Source: CALEAR01 sp035301485 (lineage in GTDB: Bacteria; Pseudomonadota; Gammaproteobacteria; Pseudomonadales; Alcanivoracaceae). From it: a stretch of DNA of 64,000 nucleotides. Shown here in pieces: positions 33,895 through 41,615 of this stretch. Both the position numbers and the translations under genes were made by a program. Numbering within the stretch: the first letter of the stretch is position 1; every line of letters begins with the position of its first letter. The stretch is taken from NCBI GenBank assembly GCA_035301485.1, contig DATGUF010000001.1, positions 62,001 to 126,000 of the forward strand, in the 5' to 3' direction. Under the pieces are notes generated by a model that was not told the DNA's origin, ran no database searches, and was given only the letters and a program-made list of their open reading frames with translations.

Positions 33895-34565
33895 AGGCGA
33901 TGGTGTTGGCGGCGGGATATGGCACACGTATGCGTGAACTGACGCAAACCTGTCCTAAGCCTATGTTGGAAGCGGGTGGGCAACCTCTTATTTTTTATCA
34001 TTTGCAAGCGTTAGCCCGCGCAGGCTACCAAGAAGTGGTAATTAACACAGGTTGGCTTGGGCATGTATTAGAGGCGGCCATTGAAGATGGCGCCCGTTTT
34101 GGTTTGCAAGTGCATTGGTCCCGCGAGGAGGAGCCGCTGGAAACTGCCGGCGGTATTCGTAAGGCGTTACCATTGTTGGGAGAACAACCATTTTTGGTGG
34201 TGAATGGTGATGTATGGACAGATTTGGATTTTAGCGCCATACAGCTACAAGGTGAGCATCTTGCGCATTTAGTGCTCGTGGATAATCCTGCCCACCACCC
34301 AGAAGGTGATTTCTCTTTACAGCAGGGCCGAGTGGTGCCACGGCAGGAAAGGAGCTACACATTTTCTGGTGTAGGTTGTTATCATCCTGCGTTGTTCGCT
34401 CGCTACGGGCACAATGAAAATAAACTGGGCCTGCTTTTGCGTGAAGCCATGGCTGATAATGTGGTGAGCGGAGAGCATTACGAAGGCCGTTGGTGGGATA
34501 TTGGTACGCCTGAACGGCTATCACAGCTAGATAACTGGTTACAACAGGAGGCCCCAAGTGGCTAA
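33891..34565 (+). CDS. murU: N-acetylmuramate alpha-1-phosphate uridylyltransferase MurU
   Basis: Converts MurNAc-1-phosphate and UTP to UDP-MurNAc, the last step of the anabolic recycling route. The nucleotidyltransferase signature AAGYGTRMRELTQTCPKPM is at residues 7-25, with ETAGGIRKALPLL and VNGDVWTD (metal-binding Asp) following, and WWDIGTPERL near the end. 224 aa. Coupled to amgK by ATGA, and it overlaps the rpe GTG by eight bases. Confidence 0.94.
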   Translation: MKAMVLAAGYGTRMRELTQTCPKPMLEAGGQPLIFYHLQALARAGYQEVVINTGWLGHVLEAAIEDGARFGLQVHWSREEEPLETAGGIRKALPLLGEQPFLVVNGDVWTDLDFSAIQLQGEHLAHLVLVDNPAHHPEGDFSLQQGRVVPRQERSYTFSGVGCYHPALFARYGHNENKLGLLLREAMADNVVSGEHYEGRWWDIGTPERLSQLDNWLQQEAPSG

Positions 34566-35232
34566 GCAAGATTATTGGATCGCACCCTCAATTTTAGCCG
34601 CTGATATGGCTCGCCTTGGTGAAGAGTCGCAAGCCGTGCTTGAGGCAGGGGCTGATGTGATTCATTTTGATGTGATGGATAACCACTATGTGCCGAATTT
34701 AACTTTCGGGCCCATGGTATGCAAAGCATTACGTGATTACGGCATTACAGCACCCATCGATGTGCACCTTATGGTGCAGCCGGTGGACGATTTGATTGAG
34801 CGTTTCGCCGAAGCTGGCGCATCTATTATTACTTTCCACCCAGAGGCCAGTGGCCATGTAGATAGATCGCTGCAATTGATTAAGAGTTCAGGCTGCCAAG
34901 CAGGTTTGGTACTTAATCCTGCCACGCCTCTAGGTTGCTTAGAGTACGTGATGGATAAACTCGACATTATTTTGCTTATGTCGGTAAACCCAGGCTTTGG
35001 TGGGCAAAAGTTTATCGAGGGTACTTTGAAAAAGATTGAGCAGGTACGTGCTTTGATCGATGCCACGGGGCGCGATATTCGGTTAGAAGTAGATGGTGGC
35101 ATCACGCCAGATAACATTCGTGCGGTGGCTGCTGCTGGTGCGGATACTTTTGTGGCAGGTTCCGCCATTTATGGCCAGACTGATTACGCCGCTGTGATCG
35201 AAAAAATGCGCGCAGAATTAGCGTTGGTATAA
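34558..35232 (+). CDS. rpe: Ribulose-phosphate 3-epimerase
   Basis: TIM-barrel enzyme interconverting ribulose-5-phosphate and xylulose-5-phosphate in the pentose phosphate pathway. Motifs are IAPSILAADMARLG, HFDVMDNHYVPNLTFGP, DVHLMVQP, LMSVNPGFGGQKF and EVDGGI. 224 aa. The start is GTG at 34558 with an AGGAG site. In Pseudomonas gph follows rpe and precedes trpE; here no gph lies between them. Confidence 0.97.
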   Translation: MAKQDYWIAPSILAADMARLGEESQAVLEAGADVIHFDVMDNHYVPNLTFGPMVCKALRDYGITAPIDVHLMVQPVDDLIERFAEAGASIITFHPEASGHVDRSLQLIKSSGCQAGLVLNPATPLGCLEYVMDKLDIILLMSVNPGFGGQKFIEGTLKKIEQVRALIDATGRDIRLEVDGGITPDNIRAVAAAGADTFVAGSAIYGQTDYAAVIEKMRAELALV

Positions 35233-35243
35233 AGGCATTGACG

Positions 35244-35276
35244 CCAGAGCTAGCGTGAAGCTTGTGCTAGCTCTGG
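35244..35276 (+). terminator. Perfect 11-bp hairpin after rpe
   Basis: CCAGAGCTAGC (35244-35254) pairs exactly with GCTAGCTCTGG (35266-35276) around an 11-base loop, 11 bases after the rpe stop. No T tract follows, so it could be a Rho-protected 3' end or a weak terminator. Confidence 0.5.
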
Positions 35277-35405
35277 TCAGTCTGCTCGTGGGGCGTTACA
35301 ATCGAATGCTCAACAATATTTGCTACAGAGGTTGGCCGCTGTGCTAGCACTTTCAAATCACATCACAAACGCAGGTTTTTTCCTGGTACTCCCCGCCCGT
35401 TGGCG

Positions 35406-35474
35406 ATGGTGAAGCTCACTCCTGTCCGAGCTGCGGACCGCTTTTGGCCGCTTTGGCCACACCTAATTGCCTAA
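35406..35474 (+). promoter_or_regulatory. Candidate Trp leader peptide upstream of trpE
   Basis: A 22-codon frame from ATG 35406 to TAA 35474 encodes a peptide with two Trp codons three apart (FWPLWP, residues 13-18) and ends 21 bases before the trpE ATG. Leader peptides with clustered Trp codons control trpE by attenuation in Pseudomonas. Against it: the ribosome-binding site is poor and no terminator hairpin fits between the stop and trpE. If real, control may act on trpE translation. The rest of 35277-35495 shows no other feature. Confidence 0.3.
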
Positions 35475-35495
35475 ACATTGTGATGAGAAAATAAC

Positions 35496-37007
35496 ATGAT
35501 ATCTGCAAAAGAATTAGCCCATTATGGCGCCCTTGGTTACGCACGCGTTCCCGTTGTACGTGAAGTATTAGCTGATTTTGACACTCCTGTATCGGCGTAT
35601 CAAAAGGTGGCGGCGGGCCCCTTTAGTTATTTGTTTGAATCGGTACAGGGAGGCGAGCAGCGTGGTCGTTACTCGATCATTGGCTTGCCAGCAAAAGAGG
35701 TGTTACGCGTTGCCAACGGCAAAGTAACATTAACGAACGCAACAGGCACAAGCACCCAAGCCACCGAGAACCCGTTGGCCTTTATTGAGGCTTATCGACA
35801 GCGTTTCGTTTGTCCTGAAATTCCAGGGTTGCCGCGCTTTAATGGTGGCTTAGTGGGTTACTTTAGCTATGACAGTGCCACTTATTTTCTACCTGAATTA
35901 AACCTAGGTAGTGGCGAAGATACTCTGGGTGTGCCAGATATTTTATTAATGCGCTCTGAAGAAGTGGTGGTGTTTGATAACTTGCGGGGCAGTTTGTTTT
36001 TTATTGTTCTCGTGGATCCTAAGCAGCAGGATGCTTTGGCTCAAGCTGAGCAACGCATAGATCAACTGCAAGATAAACTCCGCCAGCCTTTGCCAGAGCA
36101 ACCATTGCAAGCTATTGCCGAGCCCCTTGATGAAACTGATTTCGTATCGGAATTCCCAGCACCAAAATTCAAGGCTGCTGTTACCTACTTGCAAGAAAAA
36201 ATAACCCAGGGCGAAGTAGAACAGGTGGTGCCTTCGCAGCGTATGTCGGTGGCTTTTGATGCAGACCCTATGAGCCTGTATCGCGCGCTGCGCCACTTGA
36301 ATCCTTCCCCCTATATGTATTATCTCGATTTAGATGACTTTCATATTGCAGGTTCATCACCAGAAATTTTATCTCGTGTGGAGCAAGGTGTTGTGACGGT
36401 GCGCCCCATTGCGGGTACGCGGCCACGAGGCAAAACAGCGGAAGAAGATGCGTTGATGGAGCAAGAGCTGCTCGCAGATCCTAAAGAGGTTTCTGAGCAT
36501 GAAATGCTAATTGATCTCGGAATTGAAGATATTGCGAAGCTCGCCGATGAAGACACCATAGAGGTGACAGACCGCATGATGGTGGAGCGTTATTCACACG
36601 TAATGCATTTGGTTTCCAATGTGTCAGGCCGCTTGCGCGAGGGGGAAAGCCTTATCGATGTGTTGCGCGTTACGCTACCCGCGGGAACCTTGAGTGGTGC
36701 ACCAAAGCTGCGCGCGATGGAATTAATCGATGAAGTAGAGCCTGTAAAGCGCGGTATTTATGGCGGCGCTATTGGTTATATGGGCTTCAATGGCGGTATG
36801 GACCAAGCTATTGCTATCCGCACGGCCATCATTAAAGAAGGGCGTTTATACCTGCAGGCCGGCGCGGGCGTGGTGGCAGATTCAGTGGCCGAAAGCGAAT
36901 GGCAGGAAACGTTAAACAAGGGCCGTGCCATTTTTGCTGCGGTAAATATGGTGTTGCGCGGGTTAACTCCTGAGCAGGCCGTATTAGCGGCAACAAAAGA
37001 GAAATAA
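35496..37007 (+). CDS. trpE: Anthranilate synthase component I
   Basis: Forms anthranilate from chorismate with ammonia from its glutaminase partner. The N-terminal regulatory domain includes the LFESV site (usual LLES) for tryptophan feedback; the C-terminal chorismate-binding domain has IAGSSPEIL, VRPIAGTRPRG and TLPAGTLSGAPKLRAMELID. 503 aa. Start ATG 35496. It is followed after nine bases by trpD; the glutaminase gene trpG is not present in the expected place. Confidence 0.97.
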   Translation: MISAKELAHYGALGYARVPVVREVLADFDTPVSAYQKVAAGPFSYLFESVQGGEQRGRYSIIGLPAKEVLRVANGKVTLTNATGTSTQATENPLAFIEAYRQRFVCPEIPGLPRFNGGLVGYFSYDSATYFLPELNLGSGEDTLGVPDILLMRSEEVVVFDNLRGSLFFIVLVDPKQQDALAQAEQRIDQLQDKLRQPLPEQPLQAIAEPLDETDFVSEFPAPKFKAAVTYLQEKITQGEVEQVVPSQRMSVAFDADPMSLYRALRHLNPSPYMYYLDLDDFHIAGSSPEILSRVEQGVVTVRPIAGTRPRGKTAEEDALMEQELLADPKEVSEHEMLIDLGIEDIAKLADEDTIEVTDRMMVERYSHVMHLVSNVSGRLREGESLIDVLRVTLPAGTLSGAPKLRAMELIDEVEPVKRGIYGGAIGYMGFNGGMDQAIAIRTAIIKEGRLYLQAGAGVVADSVAESEWQETLNKGRAIFAAVNMVLRGLTPEQAVLAATKEK

Positions 37008-37016
37008 GGAACGACC

Positions 37017-38057
37017 ATGAATATTAAAGAGGCACTCGTACTTATTGTTTCTAATATTGATTTAGAGCGCGAACAAATGCGTGCTGTGATGCGGCAAGTA
37101 ATGACGGGTGAAGCCACACAGGCGCAAATTGGTGCTTTGCTAGCTAGTTTGCGCATGAAGAGTGAGTCCATCGATGAAATTACCGGCGCCGTGGAAGTTA
37201 TGCGTGAGCTAATGACACCGGTGGAAGTGCAAAATGTTCCTTATTTAGTGGATATTGTGGGCACAGGTGGTGATGAGGCTGGTATTTTTAACGTGTCCAG
37301 TGCCTCGGCTTTTGTCGCTGCAGCGGCGGGCTGCCATGTGGCCAAACACGGTGGGCGTTCGGTGAGCTCTAAAAGTGGCTCTGCCGATTTATTAGAAGCG
37401 GCAGGCATCCAGATTAACCTGAACCCAGAGCAGATAGCACGTTCTATTGAAGAAGTGGGGGTGGGTTTCATGTTTGCGCCTAACCATCATAGCGCCATGC
37501 GCCATGCGGCGGGCCCGCGTAACGAACTAGGGCTGCGTACCTTGTTTAATATTTTAGGGCCCCTCACCAACCCAGCGCGTGTAAAACGCCAGGTAGTGGG
37601 AGTGTTTTCGGAGCGGCTGTGCCGTCCCTTAGCAGAAGTTCTCAGCCGCTTAGGGGCAGAGCATATTATGGTAGTGCACGGTTTAGATGGCCTCGATGAA
37701 ATAAGCTTAGCATCCCGTACTAAAGTGGTGGAATACAAAGAAGGCGCGTTAAGTGAGTACTACGTCACTCCTGAGGAGATGGGCGTGGATTCTGCCTCTT
37801 TGGTGGGCCTAGACGTTAAAGACCCACAGGAATCTCTGGCGCTTATTCGTGATGTATTTGGCCAACGTGAAATGCGCTACGCTGAAAAAGCAGCGAATAT
37901 GATAGCGCTCAATGCTGGGGCAGCTATCTATGTGTCTGGTGTTGCCGAGACACTCGTCGAAGGTGTGCGCCAAGCGGGCGAAATTATACGTAATGGTAAG
38001 GCTAACGAGCGTTTAGAGCAGGTGGCTGCTTTTACGCAAGCAATTTATAAAGGGTAA
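37017..38057 (+). CDS. trpD: Anthranilate phosphoribosyltransferase
   Basis: Adds phosphoribose from PRPP to anthranilate. The PRPP and substrate motifs are DIVGTGGDEAGIFNVSS, KHGGRSVSSKSGSADLLE and the FAPNHHSAMRHAAGPRNELG segment. 346 aa, without any fused TrpG domain. AAGGA precedes the ATG. Four bases separate it from trpC. Confidence 0.97.
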   Translation: MNIKEALVLIVSNIDLEREQMRAVMRQVMTGEATQAQIGALLASLRMKSESIDEITGAVEVMRELMTPVEVQNVPYLVDIVGTGGDEAGIFNVSSASAFVAAAAGCHVAKHGGRSVSSKSGSADLLEAAGIQINLNPEQIARSIEEVGVGFMFAPNHHSAMRHAAGPRNELGLRTLFNILGPLTNPARVKRQVVGVFSERLCRPLAEVLSRLGAEHIMVVHGLDGLDEISLASRTKVVEYKEGALSEYYVTPEEMGVDSASLVGLDVKDPQESLALIRDVFGQREMRYAEKAANMIALNAGAAIYVSGVAETLVEGVRQAGEIIRNGKANERLEQVAAFTQAIYKG

Positions 38058-38061
38058 AAGC

Positions 38062-38865
38062 ATGAGTGTTAAAACAACGGGCACGGTGCTCGATAGAATT
38101 TTGTTGCGTAAGCAAGAAGAAGTAGAGGCCTTGCGACAGCAAAAAAGTTTGGCGCAAGTAAAGCAGGAAGCGCTGCAACAGCCCGAGCCTCGCTGTTTTT
38201 TGACGGCATTGAATACTAAAGTAAAAGCAGGGCAGCCAGCCGTTATTGCAGAAATAAAAAAAGCCTCCCCTTCGAAAGGTGTGATCCGTGAAGATTTTCA
38301 ACCGGCCGCCATCGCTAAAAGTTATGAAGAAGGTGGCGCAGCAGCACTGTCCGTGCTAACAGATAAGGATTTCTTTCAAGGTGCCGACGAATATTTGCAA
38401 GCTGCTAAAGCCGCTTGCAACCTACCGGTGTTGCGTAAAGATTTCACGATCGACGCCTACCAAGTGTGGGAGGCAAGAGCTTTAGGTGCAGATGCAGTGT
38501 TGTTAATTGTAGCGGCGCTGTCTGATGAGCTAATGAAAGAGCTGTATGATACTGCTGTAGAAGCAGGGCTTACGGCTCTTATAGAAGTGCATACAGAAGA
38601 GGAGCTACAACGGGCTTTGGCTCTAGGGGCACCGTTGGTGGGCATTAATAACCGTGATTTGCATACCTTTGAGGTATCCTTACAAACCACTATAGGTTTG
38701 TTGCCACAGGTGCCAGAAGATCGCTTTCTCGTTACCGAAAGTGGTATTTTAGGAACAGACGATGTGGCGCTAATGCGTAGCAATAACGTGCATGGTTTTT
38801 TAGTAGGCGAAGCGTTCATGCGTGCTGATGAACCGGGCACTGAATTAAAACGTTTGTTTTTCTAG
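38062..38865 (+). CDS. trpC: Indole-3-glycerol phosphate synthase
   Basis: TIM-barrel enzyme that closes the indole ring. Motifs are VIAEIKKASPSKGVI, LSVLTDKDFFQGADEYL, VLRKDFTID, IEVHTEEEL, INNRDLHTFEV and VTESGIL. 267 aa, monofunctional (no TrpF domain), as in Pseudomonas. In Pseudomonas vfr/crp follows trpC; here an SRPBCC gene follows instead. Confidence 0.97.
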   Translation: MSVKTTGTVLDRILLRKQEEVEALRQQKSLAQVKQEALQQPEPRCFLTALNTKVKAGQPAVIAEIKKASPSKGVIREDFQPAAIAKSYEEGGAAALSVLTDKDFFQGADEYLQAAKAACNLPVLRKDFTIDAYQVWEARALGADAVLLIVAALSDELMKELYDTAVEAGLTALIEVHTEEELQRALALGAPLVGINNRDLHTFEVSLQTTIGLLPQVPEDRFLVTESGILGTDDVALMRSNNVHGFLVGEAFMRADEPGTELKRLFF

Positions 38866-38891
38866 TAGCTAATATAATAAGGACAAAGCGT

Positions 38892-39311
38892 ATGCCCACC
38901 AAAGTTGAAGTAAGGCAAAACTTCTCTTGTTCAGTTGAAAAGCTGTTTAACCATCTTTCAGTGCATAAAAACTTAGAGAAAGTGCTGGCGCCCGCTAAGA
39001 TAAAGCGCATTAAAGATGGTGAAGATGTGCTCGACGGTTTAGGTTCAGTGCGTAAAATATCGTTACCACTCATGCCTAGCTTTGATGAAACCATTACAGT
39101 GCGAGAACCCAATGAGCGTATTGAATATAAAATTACGCGCGGCTCCCCATTAAAAAACCATCATGGCATTATGCGTTTTTCGGAGAATGGTTCGGGTTCG
39201 CATTTGCACTACACCATTACGTTTTCGAGCAAAGTTCCGTTTTTAGCGCCCGTGATTGGAGCTGCTTTGCAACAAGCCATTAGCCGTGGGCTTAAGAAAA
39301 TAAACTTGTAA
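38892..39311 (+). CDS. SRPBCC (START-like) family protein, 139 aa
   Basis: A small soluble protein with the helix-grip outline of the polyketide cyclase/SRPBCC family: FSCSVEKLFNHLSVHKNLEKVLAP at the start, a central beta meander (DETITVREPNERIEYKIT), and a C-terminal amphipathic helix (GAALQQAISRGLKKI). Such proteins bind hydrophobic ligands; the ligand here is unknown. It lies 26 bases after trpC and could be read from the same transcript. Confidence 0.75.
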   Translation: MPTKVEVRQNFSCSVEKLFNHLSVHKNLEKVLAPAKIKRIKDGEDVLDGLGSVRKISLPLMPSFDETITVREPNERIEYKITRGSPLKNHHGIMRFSENGSGSHLHYTITFSSKVPFLAPVIGAALQQAISRGLKKINL

Positions 39312-39319
39312 ATAGTCGT

Positions 39320-39350
39320 CAGCCACTTGGTGAAAATTACCGAGTGGCTG
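39320..39350. terminator. Hairpin between convergent SRPBCC and YceI genes
   Basis: A 12-bp stem with one G-T wobble (39320-39331 with 39339-39350) and a seven-base loop fills the 47-base gap between two convergent genes. T tracts are weak on both strands. Confidence 0.55.
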
Positions 39351-39358
39351 CGATGTCT

Positions 39359-40180
39359 CTATAGCTGCTCTGCGTGGCTATCTTCAGTATCTGCATCTAA
39401 CGCTTCCTCTGCGTTAGTGGTGCTCACTTCGTTTGCATCTTCTTGCTCGCTATCCTTGTTAAGATGCTTTGCTAGGCGTGAGGCAAGGCGTGGATCATTG
39501 TGTTCTTCTTCCTGCTCATTTGCCTCGGCTTGCTTGGCAGCTTCTCTCTCAAATAGGGCTTTATCGTAGCCTTTGCTTTCAATGGCTTCTAGGTTGATGC
39601 TGACGCTGATTGTATCGCTCACCAATGGCACGTGGGCGTCCATGCCGAAATCGGAGCGTAATAATTCTGTGCTGGCTGTCACACCAATAGCTTGTGCATC
39701 GTCCCAAAGGGGGTGCGGCCCCACCTTGTTGATTTGTGCAGCTAGCGTTATCGGTTGTTGAATGCCGTTAATGCTGAGAGCTCCCTCAAGATCGAAGCTC
39801 TTATCTTCTAAATCTAAGTTAGTGATGGCCGTGCTCACGTAAGTAATAAGTGGATGTTCTTGCGGTTGAAAATAGTGAGTGTCGGTAAGCAGTAAGCGGT
39901 CTAGTGCAGGCACATGGGTGTGTAAACTTTCAACGATGATGCTGATATCTACGGTGGAGCGGTCGAGCCTTGTTTCGTTCACATGGATCTCTCCAGCCAC
40001 AAGGTCAAAGTTTGCCCCTGGGTTGGAAAAACCTAAATGGTCCCACTGAAAGCGAACTTGTGAGTGCGTTGGGTCTAGCACAAAGGTTGTTACACGATCA
40101 GCATGAGCAGCTGCGCTAATCAAAAATAAACTGCTAGCTAAAAACAGTTTTGTTAAAATAGTGCAGTACTTCTTGAACAA
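39359..40180 (-). CDS. YceI family secreted protein with a charged C-terminal tail
   Basis: A signal peptide (about 1-27, ending AAAHA) precedes a YceI lipocalin-like beta-barrel (28-201) with FVLDPTHSQVRFQWDHLGFS, a family known to bind polyprenyl or similar lipids. Residues 202-273 form an added hydrophilic tail dominated by Glu, Asp, Ala and Gln, predicted disordered; ordinary YceI proteins stop near residue 190-200. It lies four bases after hldE on the same strand and may be co-transcribed with the heptose genes. Confidence 0.85.
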   Translation of the reverse strand: MFKKYCTILTKLFLASSLFLISAAAHADRVTTFVLDPTHSQVRFQWDHLGFSNPGANFDLVAGEIHVNETRLDRSTVDISIIVESLHTHVPALDRLLLTDTHYFQPQEHPLITYVSTAITNLDLEDKSFDLEGALSINGIQQPITLAAQINKVGPHPLWDDAQAIGVTASTELLRSDFGMDAHVPLVSDTISVSINLEAIESKGYDKALFEREAAKQAEANEQEEEHNDPRLASRLAKHLNKDSEQEDANEVSTTNAEEALDADTEDSHAEQL

Positions 40181-40184
40181 GGCG

Positions 40185-41615
40185 TTAGTCCTCCTGTTGA
40201 CGAATTTGGTTTACGATAGCGGTGGTGGATATGCCTTCTACGAACTGCAGCACCATTACCTCGCCGCCATTTGATTGTACCGCTTCTGCACCGGCAATAG
40301 TGTCGGGCGTGTAATCACCGCCTTTCACCAGTACATCTGGCAGCAATTGTTCAATCAGCCGCTGTGGCGTGTCTTCACTAAATTCCACCACCCAATCCAC
40401 CGCAGAAAGGCCCGCAAGCACTTGCATGCGTTCGAGTGCGTGGTTGATAGGACGGTTAGGGCCTTTTAAACGACGCACAGAGTCATCGCTGTTAACGGCC
40501 ACAAGCAGACGCTTACCAAGGCGTTTGGCTTCGTTTAAATAGGCCACATGGCCTGCATGTAAAATATCAAAACAGCCATTGGTCATAACTACTTTTTCGC
40601 CTTTTGCTTGTGCTTGGCGTATTGCTAGCACCGCTTCCTGCTCTGTTAAAATGCTGCTTTGTGTAGCGGTGTTTTGCTGCACTGCTTCATACAGTTCGGC
40701 GAGGTTAGTGGTGGCGGTTCCACGCTTACCTACTACAATGCCGGCGGCTAAATTAGCCAGTTGTACGGCATCAGGCAGGGCGTGCTGCGAAGCTACAGCT
40801 AGGCCAATAGTGCTAATCACTGTGTCACCGGCACCGGTAACATCGTAGACTTCACGCGCTTGGGTAGGCAGGTGCAAAGCTTCCTTGCCCTTTTCTAGTA
40901 GAGTCATGCCTTTTTCGCTGCGTGTGATGAGCAGGGCCGTTAAGTTAAGCTCATCGCGTAGTGCTTCACCTTTTGTCACGATGTCCTTCTCTGAATGACA
41001 TGGGCCCACTATGGCTTCAAATTCACTTAGGTTTGGGGTGACTAAGGTGGCGTTGCGATAGCGGCTAAAATCAGTGCCTTTTGGGTCTACTAAAACGGGA
41101 ATGTTTTGTTCGTTCGCAGCGTCAATAAAATCTTGAGTTTGTGCAACGGTGCCCTTGCCATAGTCTGAAATAATTACAGCTTGGCACTGTGGCAAAGACA
41201 TGGTGAAGCGGCTCAGTAAGGCGGTGGATTCCCCGCTTGAAAACATTTTTTCAAAATCCATGCGCATTAATTGCTGGCCGCCGCTCATAACACGCAACTT
41301 GGTAACGGTGGGGGCTAAGTGGGTTTTGGTGAGGTTGTGTAGGATCTGTTGGGCCTGCAGCCTTTCCTTTAACGCCTGTCCGTTATCGTCATGGCCGATG
41401 AGGCCTTGCAGTTCTACCTGTGCTCCGAGGTTGGCTATGTTCAGCGCCACGTTTGCGGCGCCACCTAAACGGTCATCGTTATCTTGAATATTAACGATGG
41501 GGACGGGGGCTTCTGGAGAGATGCGCTTAACTTTTCCGTGCCAGTATCGGTCGAGCATAACATCGCCAATCACAAGTACTTGAACACGGTTCAGAGCAGG
41601 AAAATCAATGTTCAT
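40185..41615 (-). CDS. hldE: Bifunctional heptose-7-phosphate kinase/heptose-1-phosphate adenylyltransferase HldE
   Basis: Makes ADP-heptose for the LPS inner core. The N-terminal ribokinase-like domain (1 to about 315) includes LGGAANVALNIANLG and VTGAGDTVIS (the DTGAGD-type catalytic motif). The C-terminal nucleotidyltransferase begins at about residue 344 with TNGCFDILHAGHV (HAGH at 353-356) and ends with GISTTAIVNQI. 476 aa matches the fused form. It overlaps the upstream heptosyltransferase by 11 bases. Confidence 0.96.
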   Translation of the reverse strand: MNIDFPALNRVQVLVIGDVMLDRYWHGKVKRISPEAPVPIVNIQDNDDRLGGAANVALNIANLGAQVELQGLIGHDDNGQALKERLQAQQILHNLTKTHLAPTVTKLRVMSGGQQLMRMDFEKMFSSGESTALLSRFTMSLPQCQAVIISDYGKGTVAQTQDFIDAANEQNIPVLVDPKGTDFSRYRNATLVTPNLSEFEAIVGPCHSEKDIVTKGEALRDELNLTALLITRSEKGMTLLEKGKEALHLPTQAREVYDVTGAGDTVISTIGLAVASQHALPDAVQLANLAAGIVVGKRGTATTNLAELYEAVQQNTATQSSILTEQEAVLAIRQAQAKGEKVVMTNGCFDILHAGHVAYLNEAKRLGKRLLVAVNSDDSVRRLKGPNRPINHALERMQVLAGLSAVDWVVEFSEDTPQRLIEQLLPDVLVKGGDYTPDTIAGAEAVQSNGGEVMVLQFVEGISTTAIVNQIRQQED

